Positions 15,887 to 25,481 of a stretch of 64,000 nt of DNA are shown piece after piece. The stretch covers positions 29,290 to 93,289 of the forward strand of contig JAYVKZ010000324.1 in NCBI GenBank assembly GCA_043767985.1, given 5' to 3'. The notes beneath the pieces are model-generated. The model worked only from the letters and a program-made list of their open reading frames with translations, was not told the origin of the DNA and ran no database searches. The DNA is from JAPOKJ01 sp043767985. GTDB taxonomy: Bacteria; Pseudomonadota; Gammaproteobacteria; Burkholderiales; Burkholderiaceae_E. Each line of letters opens with the position of its first letter. Position 1 is the first letter of the stretch. Made by a program: the position numbers and the translations under genes.

Positions 15887-16615
15887 TCAGGCAAGCAAGA
15901 AGGTCAACAACAGCAGGTTCACAATGGCGGGCTGCTCTAAGGTGCTGATATGCCCACAATCCTCGATCACTTCGAAACGACAGTCTTGGCGATGACGACG
16001 AATCGCCGCCGCGATGGCTTCATGGTCAGCGACCGTGGTCAACGTATCTTGTCGACCACAGGCGACCAGGGTGGGACAGGCGACTCGCGAAAGATCGGGC
16101 AGGGAGTCGGGGCGACTCATCATAGCCTCTTGTTGAGCGATTTGCGCTTGATGACCAAGCGCTTTGGCCATCGCCATCGTGACCCCGGCGATTTCGGGCA
16201 CGTTCACATGACTTGGCGCGAGAAAGCGCACGGGTAGGCTTTGGCTAAAGGCTTCCATCCCCAGTGTGGCGGCCTTGGCGCGGTCTGCCAGTCGCCCTTG
16301 TCGGTGGGCGTCATTATCGGGTGTGGCGCGGGTGTCGAGCAACGCTAGGTTAATGAGGCGCTCCGGTGCCTGCCGCAAAAGCTCAAAGGCAATATAGCCA
16401 CCCATCGACAAACCAACACAATGAAACCGCTCTGGTTGGCTAGCCAAAATGCGCTCGCCGATGGCCTGCATCGAGGTTTCCTCTCGGAACATCATGATTT
16501 GGCAATCGAATTTGTCTTTGAGCACTTCGAGTTGCGGCGCGTACAAACGCTCGTCACACAGATGGCCGGGGATGAACAGAAGGCGCTCTTTAGCGCTCGC
16601 ATTACTCGCATTCAT
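15887..16615 (-). CDS. Alpha/beta-hydrolase
   Basis: An alpha/beta-hydrolase of about 242 residues. I start at ATG 16615, one base after the TGA of the acetoacetyl-CoA synthetase gene; a longer start at 16654 would overlap that gene by 38 bases. The nucleophile elbow is G-L-S-M-G-G, the acid lies in G-R-Q-D-T-L-T, and the catalytic His is in I-E-D-C-G-H-I-S-T-L-E-Q-P. The substrate is unknown; tight coupling to the synthetase suggests a thioester or beta-keto ester. Confidence 0.85.
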   Translation of the reverse strand: MNASNASAKERLLFIPGHLCDERLYAPQLEVLKDKFDCQIMMFREETSMQAIGERILASQPERFHCVGLSMGGYIAFELLRQAPERLINLALLDTRATPDNDAHRQGRLADRAKAATLGMEAFSQSLPVRFLAPSHVNVPEIAGVTMAMAKALGHQAQIAQQEAMMSRPDSLPDLSRVACPTLVACGRQDTLTTVADHEAIAAAIRRHRQDCRFEVIEDCGHISTLEQPAIVNLLLLTFLLA

Positions 16616-16616
16616 G

Positions 16617-18749
16617 TCAGGACTTACCGTAGGTGAAGGTGCTGGAGAAATCAATAATCCAATCGATGCTGTGCGGGTTCGCCATGGAGTCGCGATTCAC
16701 CGCCTTCTCGAGCGGATGACCGAGCAAAATCCGTTTCACGGGCACCTCGAGTTTCTTGCCGGTCATGGTGCGCGGCACTTCGGGAATCGCGTAGGCCACA
16801 TTGGGGACGTGACGGGCGGAGAGCTTGGTTTTAATGGCACTCAAAATTCGCTCGCCCAATTCGGCTGGCATGCCGGTGTTACCGCTTGCAGCCTCGGCGC
16901 CAGTCTTGGCAGGCCCTTTGGGGACGACGCTGGTTGAGGCAAAGCTCGGATCGCGCAACACCACAAACAGCGCCAAGAACGAAGGTTTGCCAAGATATTC
17001 AAGATCCACGACCAAAGAGTCGGCCACCTCCGTGAACTCTTCTACCACCCGGTACAGCTCACTGGTCCCCATACGGATACCGTAGCGGTTAATGGTGGAG
17101 TCACTGCGGCCGTAAATTTTCGAAGTCACGCTTTCTTTGCGCTCGTTCAATTGCAGCCAATCGCCATGACGCCAGACGCCTGGATAGAGATCGAAATAGC
17201 TATTGAAGTACCGGCTGCCATCGTCATAGCCCCAGAAATACAGGGGCATGGAGGGAATCGGTTGCTTGCAGACTAACTCGCCCACCTGTCCCCGCAGGGA
17301 CTTGCCTTCTTCATCGTAGGAATCAACATCGGTGGCCAAGCAACGGCATTGCATCTCGCCAGAATAGATGGGCAGCGTCGGCGAGCTACACAGGAACGCC
17401 GCACCCGGGTCGGTACCCCCTGAGATTGAACACAGAGCAATGTCTTTGCCGATGCCTTGATAAATCCACTCATGGCATTCCTCGCTCAGGGGCGATCCCG
17501 TGGAGCCGACGGAGCGTACCCTACTTAAGTCGAATTTTTTCGAAGGGTTCAAGCCAGCCTTAATGCACTGGGCCACAAAGGCCGGGCTAGTACCGAAGAA
17601 CGTCGCTTTTTCACGCGCTGCGAATTCAAAGGGCGCATGTAGATCTGGGTAGCCTGGGTTGCCATCAAAGAGCAAGACGGTGGCCCCCGTACCAAGCGTG
17701 GTGACCAACAGATTCCACATAATCCAACCGGTGGACGAGAACCAGTAAAAGCGGTCTTGCGGGCCAACATCCAAGTGAATGCCGGTTCCTTTGTAGGACT
17801 CGATGGTTGCACCGCCGTGCGAGTGCACGATGGGCTTCGGCATACCTGTTGTGCCCGAGGAATAGACAATCCACAAAGGCGTATTGAATTCAACCGGCAG
17901 GTAATGGGGCGTTGCGACTTTGGCGTCCACCATCGCTTGGTGCCAATCGAGCACGCGGACCGGCCGATTCAAGCCACTCACATCCAGGCTGGCGCCTGCC
18001 GTCAAGTTGTCGACAAAAATGACCGCCTCAACGCTGGGTAAGGCTTGCAAGATCTCGAGCAAAGTGTCGCGCCGATCAAAGCCTTTACCGCCATAGAAAT
18101 ACCCATCGACCGCGAAGATCACTTTGGGCTCAATTTGTTGGAAGCGGTCGGCCACACTCACCGTGCCCATATCAGGCGAGCAACTCGACCAAATTGCGCC
18201 TAGGGAAGCCACCGCATTCAAAGCGACGACCGTATGGGGAATATTAGGCATGTAGGACACGACCCGATCACCCTTGCTGACGCCCAGGGCCTTCAAGGTT
18301 TGAGCCATCGACGCGACCTGCTGCTCAAGTGATGACCAGGAGATCGCGCCGCGCGTAAGACGCTCGCTGCGGTAGATCAAGGCAGGTCGTTTGCGCGAGG
18401 CTGCATCACTGGCCCGCGCCATCATGTGCTCGGCATAGTTAAGCGTTGCGCCTTCGAACCAACGGGTGCCAGGCATTTTGTTGGCATTGAGAATACGTTG
18501 ATAAGGCGTGTGCACCTTCATGGGCGCGAACTGCCAGAAGGCCTCCCAAAACACCTCAATGTCCTTGACCGACCATTCCCAGAGCTCCTCGTAGTTTTTA
18601 AAGCTCAAGCCCTTGTGCTGGTATAACCAAGCCTCAAAGCGTTTGAGTTGCGAGCCTGCAATGCGCGCTTGCGAGGGACGCCAAAGGACTTTAGGGGTAG
18701 ATGGTTTAGCGAGAGCTAGATCGTTGGAAACAGATGTCTTGATGGACAT
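16617..18749 (-). CDS. aacS: Acetoacetyl-CoA synthetase
   Basis: A 710-residue ANL-superfamily ligase. The N-terminus W-R-P-S-Q-A-R-I and the W-F-E-G-A-T-L-N-Y-A-E segment near residue 98 are typical of AacS, the P-loop is I-V-Y-S-S-G-T-T-G-M-P-K-P near 290, and the C-terminal lysine lies in R-T-M-T-G-K-K-L-E-V-P-V-K. It activates acetoacetate with ATP and CoA; the thiolase encoded nearby then yields two acetyl-CoA. About 60 residues longer than most AacS, mainly from an inserted loop rich in Ala/Gly near residues 615-640. Confidence 0.93.
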   Translation of the reverse strand: MSIKTSVSNDLALAKPSTPKVLWRPSQARIAGSQLKRFEAWLYQHKGLSFKNYEELWEWSVKDIEVFWEAFWQFAPMKVHTPYQRILNANKMPGTRWFEGATLNYAEHMMARASDAASRKRPALIYRSERLTRGAISWSSLEQQVASMAQTLKALGVSKGDRVVSYMPNIPHTVVALNAVASLGAIWSSCSPDMGTVSVADRFQQIEPKVIFAVDGYFYGGKGFDRRDTLLEILQALPSVEAVIFVDNLTAGASLDVSGLNRPVRVLDWHQAMVDAKVATPHYLPVEFNTPLWIVYSSGTTGMPKPIVHSHGGATIESYKGTGIHLDVGPQDRFYWFSSTGWIMWNLLVTTLGTGATVLLFDGNPGYPDLHAPFEFAAREKATFFGTSPAFVAQCIKAGLNPSKKFDLSRVRSVGSTGSPLSEECHEWIYQGIGKDIALCSISGGTDPGAAFLCSSPTLPIYSGEMQCRCLATDVDSYDEEGKSLRGQVGELVCKQPIPSMPLYFWGYDDGSRYFNSYFDLYPGVWRHGDWLQLNERKESVTSKIYGRSDSTINRYGIRMGTSELYRVVEEFTEVADSLVVDLEYLGKPSFLALFVVLRDPSFASTSVVPKGPAKTGAEAASGNTGMPAELGERILSAIKTKLSARHVPNVAYAIPEVPRTMTGKKLEVPVKRILLGHPLEKAVNRDSMANPHSIDWIIDFSSTFTYGKS

Positions 18750-18777
18750 TGAGGCGGGCCTTGAAGATTAGCGCATA

Positions 18778-19473
18778 CTATTTCTTTAGGCGCTCATTTT
18801 GAGGGAACATCGCCTTCTTGGCGGCATCATCCATGTCCGCCTTAAAAGCATGCTTCGTTTTCATGGCCTCGGCGCGAACCGCTGCAGGCCTCGCAGAGAT
18901 CTCGTCGAGCAGTCGCTTCACATTGGGAAAACTCGCCCAAGTGGCATCACCGGTGCCAAGCACAAAAGGAAGGACGCGGGCCCAGCCCCAAAACGCCATA
19001 TCAACCACCGAATATTGTGCACCAAGCATGTAATGGTTATGAGACAAATGCTTTTCCAAGACGTTCCAATGGCGGTGCGCCTCATAGTCGTAACGATTGA
19101 GCGCATATTCCTTAGGCTCCGGCGCGGCATGCCTAAAATGCACCGATTGACCCGAGAACGGGCCAATGCCGCTGGCCACAAACATCATCCAAGAGAGCAG
19201 GGCGGCGCGACCAGCGGCATCGCTTTGAGCGGGAACAAACTTGTTCTCGCGATCACCAAGATACAAAAGAATGGCATTGCTGTCGAAAACAGTCACGCCC
19301 TTGTCTTCAATCGCTGGGACCTTGGAATTTGGGTTGACATGGGTGTAGCTGTCAGCATGCTGTTGCCCCATGCGAGTATCCACGGGCAGCGCTTCATAGG
19401 GAAGCCCAAGCTCCTCCAAAAGCAGGGCGACTTTCATCGGATTGGGCGCGGTATTGTAATAAAACTTCAGCAT
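18778..19473 (-). CDS. Glutathione S-transferase, YfcG/Ure2-like
   Basis: A 231-residue GST. The N-terminal thioredoxin-like domain has Y-N-T-A-P-N-P-M-K-V at 6-15, the cis-Pro loop N-S-K-V-P-A-I near 48-54 and D-S-N-A-I-L-L-Y-L near 64-72; the rest is the helical C-terminal domain. This resembles nu-class GSTs, which act as glutathione-disulfide reductases rather than classical transferases. It lies between the acyl-CoA genes on the same strand but has no clear pathway link. Confidence 0.88.
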   Translation of the reverse strand: MLKFYYNTAPNPMKVALLLEELGLPYEALPVDTRMGQQHADSYTHVNPNSKVPAIEDKGVTVFDSNAILLYLGDRENKFVPAQSDAAGRAALLSWMMFVASGIGPFSGQSVHFRHAAPEPKEYALNRYDYEAHRHWNVLEKHLSHNHYMLGAQYSVVDMAFWGWARVLPFVLGTGDATWASFPNVKRLLDEISARPAAVRAEAMKTKHAFKADMDDAAKKAMFPQNERLKK

Positions 19474-19534
19474 GGCTTCGGTGACCTTCGGATGGTTATC
19501 AGAGTGTTAAACGCAACAAGACGTTTCGACCAGT

Positions 19535-20722
19535 CTACTTGGTTTCGGAAAACAGTTCACGTCCGATCAGCATCCGTCGAATCTCGGACGTGCCGGCACC
19601 AATCTCATAGAGCTTGGCGTCTCGCCACAAGCGCCCCGGTGAGTATTCATTGATATAGCCATTGCCACCTAGGCACTGAATCGCTTCACCGGCCATCCAA
19701 GTCGCCTTCTCCGCCGAGAATAGAATCGCGCCAGCGGCGTCCTTACGCAAACTTCGTACATCGACTTTGCCGTCGCGGCTCAAATCGCATTGCTTGCCCA
19801 CTTCATAGACATAGGCCCGTGTCGCCATCATGGTTGAGTACATATCGGCAAGCTTGCCCTGCATCAACTGGAACTCGCCAATCGGTTGGCCGAACTGTTT
19901 GCGGTCATGCACATAGGGGATGACCACGTCCATGCAGGCGGACATGATGCCAAGCGGCCCACCAGAGAGCACGGCACGCTCAAAGTCCAAGCCACTCATC
20001 AACACATTAACGCCCTTGCCCAAACCTCCCAGCACGTTTTCGGCGGGGACCTCACAGTCTTGAAACACCAGCTCACCGGTGTGGCTGCCGCGCATGCCAA
20101 GTTTGTCGAGCTTTTGGGCCACACTGAATCCTTTGAAGTGCTTTTCAACCAGGAAGGCGGTCATGCCGCGCGGGCCAGCCTCGAGATCGTTCTTGGCATA
20201 GATCACCATCACATCGGCATCTGGGCCATTAGTGATCCACATCTTACTGCCATTGAGAACCCAGCGATCGCCTTTGAACTCAGCACGAGTTTTCATCGAC
20301 ACGACGTCTGAACCCGCATTGGGTTCACTCATTGCGAGCGCGCCGATATACTCGCCGGAGATGAGCTTAGGCAAGTATTTGCGTTTTTGCTCCTCGGTCC
20401 CATTGCGAAAGATTTGGTTGACGCAAAGATTGGAATGCGCGCCGTAGGACAGGCCCACAGACGCGGAGCCTCGCGAGATTTCCTCCATGGCCACGATATG
20501 GGCCAAATAACCTAGGCCTGCACCACCGTACTCTTCTGAGACCGTCACCCCCAAGATGCCCATATCGCCCATCTTGCGCCAAAGGTCCATTGGAAACTGG
20601 TCGGTTTTATCGATCTGGCCCGCCCTCGGGGTGATCTCGGCGGCGACGAACTGCTGCAAACTATCACGCAACATGGCGACATCTTCGCCGAGGTCGAATT
20701 GCATTCCGGGCATATTAGCCAT
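19535..20722 (-). CDS. ivd: Isovaleryl-CoA dehydrogenase
   Basis: A 395-residue acyl-CoA dehydrogenase with isovaleryl-CoA dehydrogenase hallmarks: the active-site glutamate lies mid-protein in G-L-D-F-E-R-A-V-L-S-G-G-P-L-G-I (about 250), while the usual C-terminal catalytic Glu is replaced in Y-E-I-G-A-G-T-S-E-I-R-R. Also S-Y-G-A-H-S-N-L-C-V and C-L-G-G-N-G-Y-I-N-E-Y are family-typical. It converts isovaleryl-CoA to 3-methylcrotonyl-CoA in leucine breakdown. Methylcrotonyl-CoA carboxylase and HMG-CoA lyase are not in this window. Confidence 0.92.
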   Translation of the reverse strand: MANMPGMQFDLGEDVAMLRDSLQQFVAAEITPRAGQIDKTDQFPMDLWRKMGDMGILGVTVSEEYGGAGLGYLAHIVAMEEISRGSASVGLSYGAHSNLCVNQIFRNGTEEQKRKYLPKLISGEYIGALAMSEPNAGSDVVSMKTRAEFKGDRWVLNGSKMWITNGPDADVMVIYAKNDLEAGPRGMTAFLVEKHFKGFSVAQKLDKLGMRGSHTGELVFQDCEVPAENVLGGLGKGVNVLMSGLDFERAVLSGGPLGIMSACMDVVIPYVHDRKQFGQPIGEFQLMQGKLADMYSTMMATRAYVYEVGKQCDLSRDGKVDVRSLRKDAAGAILFSAEKATWMAGEAIQCLGGNGYINEYSPGRLWRDAKLYEIGAGTSEIRRMLIGRELFSETK

Positions 20723-20773
20723 AGAGCTCTCCTGCTTTAAGAGCCCGTATTGTAGGCAATTTTGGCGGCGTTT

Positions 20774-21613
20774 CTAGCGCGCCTGTAAATGAAGGCCAGC
20801 ATCGAGTTGAATGATCTCACCGGTCATGAGTGCAGCACCGGTACATATCCAAAAAATGGTCTCGGCAATTTCGGAGGGTTTGCCTACGCGCCTTAAAGGC
20901 GTACGTTCAATTTGGTGGGCGGCACGCTTTTGATAACTCTCGGGTTGGAGACGTTCGACAAAGCCTTCGGCGACCAGCGCTGGGCACACCGCATTGACCC
21001 GAACTTCAGGAGCCAGGGCACGCGCCAGGCTTAAGGTCACCGCGTTCACGGCGGCTTTCGAGGCCCCATAGGCAAGGGAGGAGCCGCCGCCGTGAATGCC
21101 CGCATAGCTCGACAGGTTGACGATCGAGGAGGTCGGTCCCTCTACATCTCCGGCGGACTGGGTCGCTGCGCGTAAAGCTTGTGAGGCGGCGCGGGCCATT
21201 TGAAAGGTGCCAATGGTGTTAACAGCATAGATCGCATGAAAATCAGCCGCATGAATGCCCTCTAAATCGGCCTCGTCGCAAAACCGAGTGATCCCGGCGG
21301 CGTTCACCAATGCATCCATTCGCGCAAATCGCTCTAATGAGCTGGCGACCATGCTTCGGCACTGCCGGTCATCGGCGACATCGGCACGCACGACCAAGCT
21401 ACGTTGAAGTGCGCCCGGGTCCTCTTGAGATAGCTCGACGATGCGCTCATGAGCCGCCCGTTCATTATTCTCGTCAAACACATTGAAGCTCACGTTCCAG
21501 CCCGCTTGCAAGAAACGGGTGGCGGTGGCCAAGCCGATGCCCGAGCCCGCACCGGTCACAAAGGCATGGCGAGTGACCGCGGTCGTCGTCAATGCGACAC
21601 CTTGGGTAACCAA
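20774..21613 (-). CDS. Short-chain dehydrogenase/reductase
   Basis: A 279-residue SDR with the cofactor loop G-A-G-S-G-I-G at 21-27, N-A-A-G-I-T near 107-112, catalytic S in V-N-L-S-S-Y-A-G and Y-G-A-S-K near 183-187. Its start overlaps the end of the TRAP large-permease gene by 25 bases, so it is the last gene of the TRAP unit and probably oxidises or reduces the imported substrate or its product. Confidence 0.88.
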   Translation of the reverse strand: MVTQGVALTTTAVTRHAFVTGAGSGIGLATATRFLQAGWNVSFNVFDENNERAAHERIVELSQEDPGALQRSLVVRADVADDRQCRSMVASSLERFARMDALVNAAGITRFCDEADLEGIHAADFHAIYAVNTIGTFQMARAASQALRAATQSAGDVEGPTSSIVNLSSYAGIHGGGSSLAYGASKAAVNAVTLSLARALAPEVRVNAVCPALVAEGFVERLQPESYQKRAAHQIERTPLRRVGKPSEIAETIFWICTGAALMTGEIIQLDAGLHLQAR

Positions 21614-22902
21614 GTCACAATTGGCGGAAAGAAAATAATAATCAAAATCAGCAAGATCACGCAGCCAATAAAAGGCATGGCGGAGAGATAGATGTCCTTC
21701 ATCGTAATGTGCGGCGGGGCAACGCCCTTCATCACAAACAAGAGTAAACCAAAAGGCGGCGTGGTGTAGCCGATTTCCAAGGCCAGGAGCATGATGATGC
21801 CAAACCAGGTGAGATCAAACCCTAGTGTCTTCGCCAGAGGGAAAAAGATCGGGGCGGTGAGCAACATCATGGACAGTTGGTCCATGAAACAACCCAAGAA
21901 GAGAATGATGCCGATCATCACAAACAGCATGGCCATGGGGCCAATGTCCCAGGTCAGCGCATAGTTGATCAAGCCTGAACTGGCGCCGGTGAAAGCCAGT
22001 ACCTGGGCAAAGGTACTCGAGGCAAAAATAATCAGAAAGGACATCACTGTGACGCGCAGTGAAGACTCCAAGGCCTTGCGAATGGCCTGCCAGGTCAGCG
22101 TGCGATAGCACAGCGCGAGGGCAATCACCATCATCACACCCAGGGCTGCAGCCTCGGTAGGAGTCGCCCATCCGACCAACATAATGGCCACCGAGCCGAT
22201 GATGATGGTCACCATCGGCGTGATGTCAAAAGCCCATAGCCGCAGCTTCTCGGCGCGCGATATTTTTTCTGCTTTGTAGGAGGGCGCCGCCGAAGGATCA
22301 ATCTTCACCCACACATAGATCAACACGGCATACATTAAGGCCAAGACCAAGCCCGGAATAATGCCTGCAATCAAGAGATCGCCAACATCGGTGCGACCTA
22401 GGGTTGCCAACAGCACCGTCAGTGCTGAGGGTGGAATAATCACCGCCAGACCGCCGACCCCCATGATGGGGCCAATGGACAGGTATTTGTTATAGCCACG
22501 CTTAAGCATTTCAGGCACCATCAGGGAGCCGAGCAAGGCACAAGCACCCATGCTGGAGCCCGCCGGGCCTGCATAGGCGGTACCGCCTAAAAGCGTGACA
22601 TAGGATAGCCGTGCCGGTACATTGCCGAGGAGTTTGTCGGTTGCATTAAAAAAGCGCTGCGCTAGCCCCGTGGTGAAGAAAAGATCGCCCATCAGTAAGA
22701 ACATCGGGATCGGTACCAGCGCAAAACTAGTAATACCGCCAAAGCCGTTGTTGAGCACCTGAACAATGCCCTTCGTGCCTCCCATAAAAAGCATGGCGGC
22801 GATGACATTGACACCGAGAAAGGCGATCGCGACCGGCAGGCCAATCAGCATTAGCCCGGTGACTGAGCCGAACAAGAGCGCGCAGGCCCAGTACCATTCC
22901 AT
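21589..22902 (-). CDS. dctM: TRAP transporter large permease, DctM-type
   Basis: A 437-residue membrane protein with about twelve hydrophobic segments. Family motifs include L-L-M-G-D-L-F-F-T-T-G near residue 70, G-P-A-G-S-S-M-G-A near 112 and the I-I-P-P-S segment near 156. It forms the Na+-coupled translocation pore together with DctQ and receives ligand from DctP. Gene order on the minus strand is DctP, DctQ, DctM, then the SDR. Confidence 0.93.
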   Translation of the reverse strand: MEWYWACALLFGSVTGLMLIGLPVAIAFLGVNVIAAMLFMGGTKGIVQVLNNGFGGITSFALVPIPMFLLMGDLFFTTGLAQRFFNATDKLLGNVPARLSYVTLLGGTAYAGPAGSSMGACALLGSLMVPEMLKRGYNKYLSIGPIMGVGGLAVIIPPSALTVLLATLGRTDVGDLLIAGIIPGLVLALMYAVLIYVWVKIDPSAAPSYKAEKISRAEKLRLWAFDITPMVTIIIGSVAIMLVGWATPTEAAALGVMMVIALALCYRTLTWQAIRKALESSLRVTVMSFLIIFASSTFAQVLAFTGASSGLINYALTWDIGPMAMLFVMIGIILFLGCFMDQLSMMLLTAPIFFPLAKTLGFDLTWFGIIMLLALEIGYTTPPFGLLLFVMKGVAPPHITMKDIYLSAMPFIGCVILLILIIIFFPPIVTWLPKVSH

Positions 22903-22975
22903 AAAACTACCGTCCGGAGCAGATCGTAAAGGAGGCGCGCATCAAATACCGTGGAAAGAATTGATGAGGCATGAA

Positions 22976-23485
22976 TTAATGAGTCGTGTCATGAAGTATT
23001 TGTTCAACAGCTGTCTCAAGATAGCTCTCGCCACGGACAAAGAAACGCACAAACTCCAGAGCCATCATCGTGAAACAAATTGGGAAAAAGATCGTCAACA
23101 TCCAGCGTGGCATGTCGAAGGAACGCACGTCTTTCGCGGCTTGATGGTAATCATCCCAAGCAATGACACCACCATAAAACGCCAAGACGGCGCAAATTAA
23201 GGCGCAAATCAGACAGGTGATACGAGACAGTCCGCGCTGTGCTTTGTCAGGCAAACTGGTCGTCAAAATCTCCACAAAGACATGACCCTTGTCGCGGACC
23301 AACCAGGGCGAGCCCAGGAGAGGCACTAGGAGCAAGGCATACTCCGTAAAGGTAAACAAATGCGAGGAGCTTTGCGTACCCAAGTTACGCAGGAGCACAT
23401 CGATGGTGATACTCATCATCATGGCAAATAACAAAAACCCTGCTATCCAAGCCAGGGCATTGACGAGTTTATCGTAGAGCTTCAA
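22976..23485 (-). CDS. dctQ: TRAP transporter small permease, DctQ-type
   Basis: A 169-residue protein with four hydrophobic helices, matching PF04290; F-T-E-Y-A-L-L-L-V-P-L-L-G-S-P-W near residue 45 and G-H-V-F-V-E-I near 66 are typical. It partners the large permease encoded 73 bases downstream. Confidence 0.9.
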   Translation of the reverse strand: MKLYDKLVNALAWIAGFLLFAMMMSITIDVLLRNLGTQSSSHLFTFTEYALLLVPLLGSPWLVRDKGHVFVEILTTSLPDKAQRGLSRITCLICALICAVLAFYGGVIAWDDYHQAAKDVRSFDMPRWMLTIFFPICFTMMALEFVRFFVRGESYLETAVEQILHDTTH

Positions 23486-23527
23486 AGTTTACGCCCGCGA
23501 AAATACGGGCCTGAGTCAAACATCGAA

Positions 23528-24535
23528 TCAGGGCGCCAACAACTTCAAGCCCTGATCATAGCCTTCAGTACCGCCAGCTTTTTCCATCCGCTCTTTCATA
23601 CGAGCAAAGGATGCAGCACGCGCACCTTCAAGGAACTTTTTCTGACCGTCGGCGCTTAAGCTGATCGTTTTTATGCCACGCTTTTCGAGCTCCACCATCT
23701 CTTTTTTACGCAACTCACCGAGTTCACTGACGCTGGAGATTTCATGCTCAATGCCCACCTTGGTGAGAATCTCGCGAGACTTGGCGGAAAGACTATCCCA
23801 TTTCTTCTTGTTGATTTGAATGGTCAAATCGGTCGAGAAAAATGCTGGGTTAATGCGGTACTTGATGAACTTGTCCCAGTTCGCATCCATTAAGCCAATC
23901 TCGGTCCAACCCATCATGTCGATGGTGCTGCGCTCAAGCGCCGTATAGATCTCTGAGGCATTAACATTGATGACCTGGGCACCGAGGAAGTTGGTAAAGA
24001 AGGCGTTATAGATCGCATTGCCGCGCATCTTTACGCCCTTGATATCCAAATTTCCCTGTGCGTCGAGCTTGGGTTCCTTGGTGCTCCACAGGTGAAAGCG
24101 AATGCCACTGTCGACCCACCCTAACAGATGAACACCGGCACGCTTTTCATGGGCGGCCCGCAAATACTCATAGCTTCCGTTCTTACGTGCGGTTGGACCG
24201 TCAATCGTCGAGGCCGATACTGCGTCGCATTCGGGCACAGCTGCGGCATAGAATGCGCAGGCGGCGTAAACCATGTCCACCACACCGGTACGCACCGCAT
24301 TGGCTTGTTCCATCATGCCAATCGCCTCAGGGCCGCCTCGCACGTTAATTTCAAACACACCCTTGCCCGCTTCATTGGCCTTCTTTACAAAACTCAAGAA
24401 ACTTTTGCTGTAAACGAAGTTCGACGGGAAGGCATGAACTGCCGAAATCTTGTCTTCGGCAAGCGCGGGGGTTGCCGCTAAGACGGCAAACAGCATTGCG
24501 CCAGCACTGGCCAGTGAAATCATCCATTTTTTCAT
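23528..24535 (-). CDS. dctP: TRAP transporter solute-binding protein, DctP-type
   Basis: A 335-residue periplasmic receptor. The signal peptide is clear (M-K-K-W start, hydrophobic 8-20, A-L-A cleavage near residue 26). The mature protein carries the DctP fold; the Arg in K-M-R-G-N near 170, normally salt-bridged to a substrate carboxylate, is present. It heads the TRAP operon and has its own ribosome site (GGGAGAAAG). Substrate is probably an organic acid; the adjacent Asp/Glu-racemase-family gene favours a dicarboxylate or malonate-type acid. Confidence 0.92.
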   Translation of the reverse strand: MKKWMISLASAGAMLFAVLAATPALAEDKISAVHAFPSNFVYSKSFLSFVKKANEAGKGVFEINVRGGPEAIGMMEQANAVRTGVVDMVYAACAFYAAAVPECDAVSASTIDGPTARKNGSYEYLRAAHEKRAGVHLLGWVDSGIRFHLWSTKEPKLDAQGNLDIKGVKMRGNAIYNAFFTNFLGAQVINVNASEIYTALERSTIDMMGWTEIGLMDANWDKFIKYRINPAFFSTDLTIQINKKKWDSLSAKSREILTKVGIEHEISSVSELGELRKKEMVELEKRGIKTISLSADGQKKFLEGARAASFARMKERMEKAGGTEGYDQGLKLLAP

Positions 24536-24640
24536 TTCTTTCTCCCAATATTTGTGATGAGACGCGTCCGCGCTCTTTGGCGTTTAGGTCGTATAAAGCA
24601 ATCCTACCTGAATTTACAGCCCCAAAGGTCGTGGACAACC

Positions 24641-25435
24641 CTAACCATGGTTCAAAAACTCGTCCACCGAAACCTGCGGCGGCTTGGCAAAGTTGGAACG
24701 ACGGCTCACGCCGATACCACATTGACGACGCAAATCAATCGCCGCAATGGTTTGCTTGGCGATGACCGAGAGTCCGTTAATGATGGGTGCACCGCCCATA
24801 GCCGCACCGTGCACACCACCATAGAGCAACATGGGAAGGCCACCTGCCGGCACAATGACATCTGCACCAGCATTGAGCAGGGCGTTCACCTCACGCTCGA
24901 ATTTGGGGTACAGGGCCTTGTATCCTTCCGGCGAGGCAAAAGCATCCATAAAGTCGCTCACCTTGGCATCCACCGCACGCACACCCACGACTCTTTGCTG
25001 CATGCCGTAGCGATTGATTTGATCCTCGTGCCAGGGGATAAAGATCGGATTGATCGTGATCAGCCCAAGCTTGCGGCCCAGCATTAAGGAGTAGGTAAGC
25101 GTGGTTTCGCCCAAGCCAAGCACGGGGATGTCCACGAGAGATTTGCATTCGGCCAGACCGGCGTCCTGAAAATGCGTGATGGCGACTGCGTCATAGCCTT
25201 GCTTTTCCGCCTCAACCGAATTCTTCATGAAAGTTCGCGCCATGCGAAATTCCGTCACCGCGTGAGTAGTGGTAGCAGGGGGGTTCGCGCCATTGAAAGA
25301 AAATTCCACCCCGGGCCCTAGTATTTCGGCCATATGCTTTTCAAGCTTGGAAATATAAGGGGAATGCTGGCCTCGTCCGGTCGCCCCCTGAAACCAAATA
25401 CGATATCGCGGCCGGGTGATTGCAGAGCTTTCCAT
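24641..25435 (-). CDS. Asp/Glu/hydantoin racemase-superfamily protein
   Basis: A 264-residue two-domain protein. The paired catalytic Cys positions of the superfamily are not both obvious: one candidate is the Cys in A-G-L-A-E-C-K-S near residue 95, while the second-half site reads I-V-P-A-G-G-L-P near 197 with no Cys. It therefore may not be a classical racemase; decarboxylase or isomerase relatives (arylmalonate decarboxylase, maleate isomerase) also vary here. Lies 105 bases upstream of the TRAP receptor on the same strand, so it may process the transported acid. Confidence 0.75.
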   Translation of the reverse strand: MESSAITRPRYRIWFQGATGRGQHSPYISKLEKHMAEILGPGVEFSFNGANPPATTTHAVTEFRMARTFMKNSVEAEKQGYDAVAITHFQDAGLAECKSLVDIPVLGLGETTLTYSLMLGRKLGLITINPIFIPWHEDQINRYGMQQRVVGVRAVDAKVSDFMDAFASPEGYKALYPKFEREVNALLNAGADVIVPAGGLPMLLYGGVHGAAMGGAPIINGLSVIAKQTIAAIDLRRQCGIGVSRRSNFAKPPQVSVDEFLNHG

Positions 25436-25481
25436 GGGGAGTCCTTATTTGATCGGGCGGGAGATCTTCTTGCCAAAAGAT

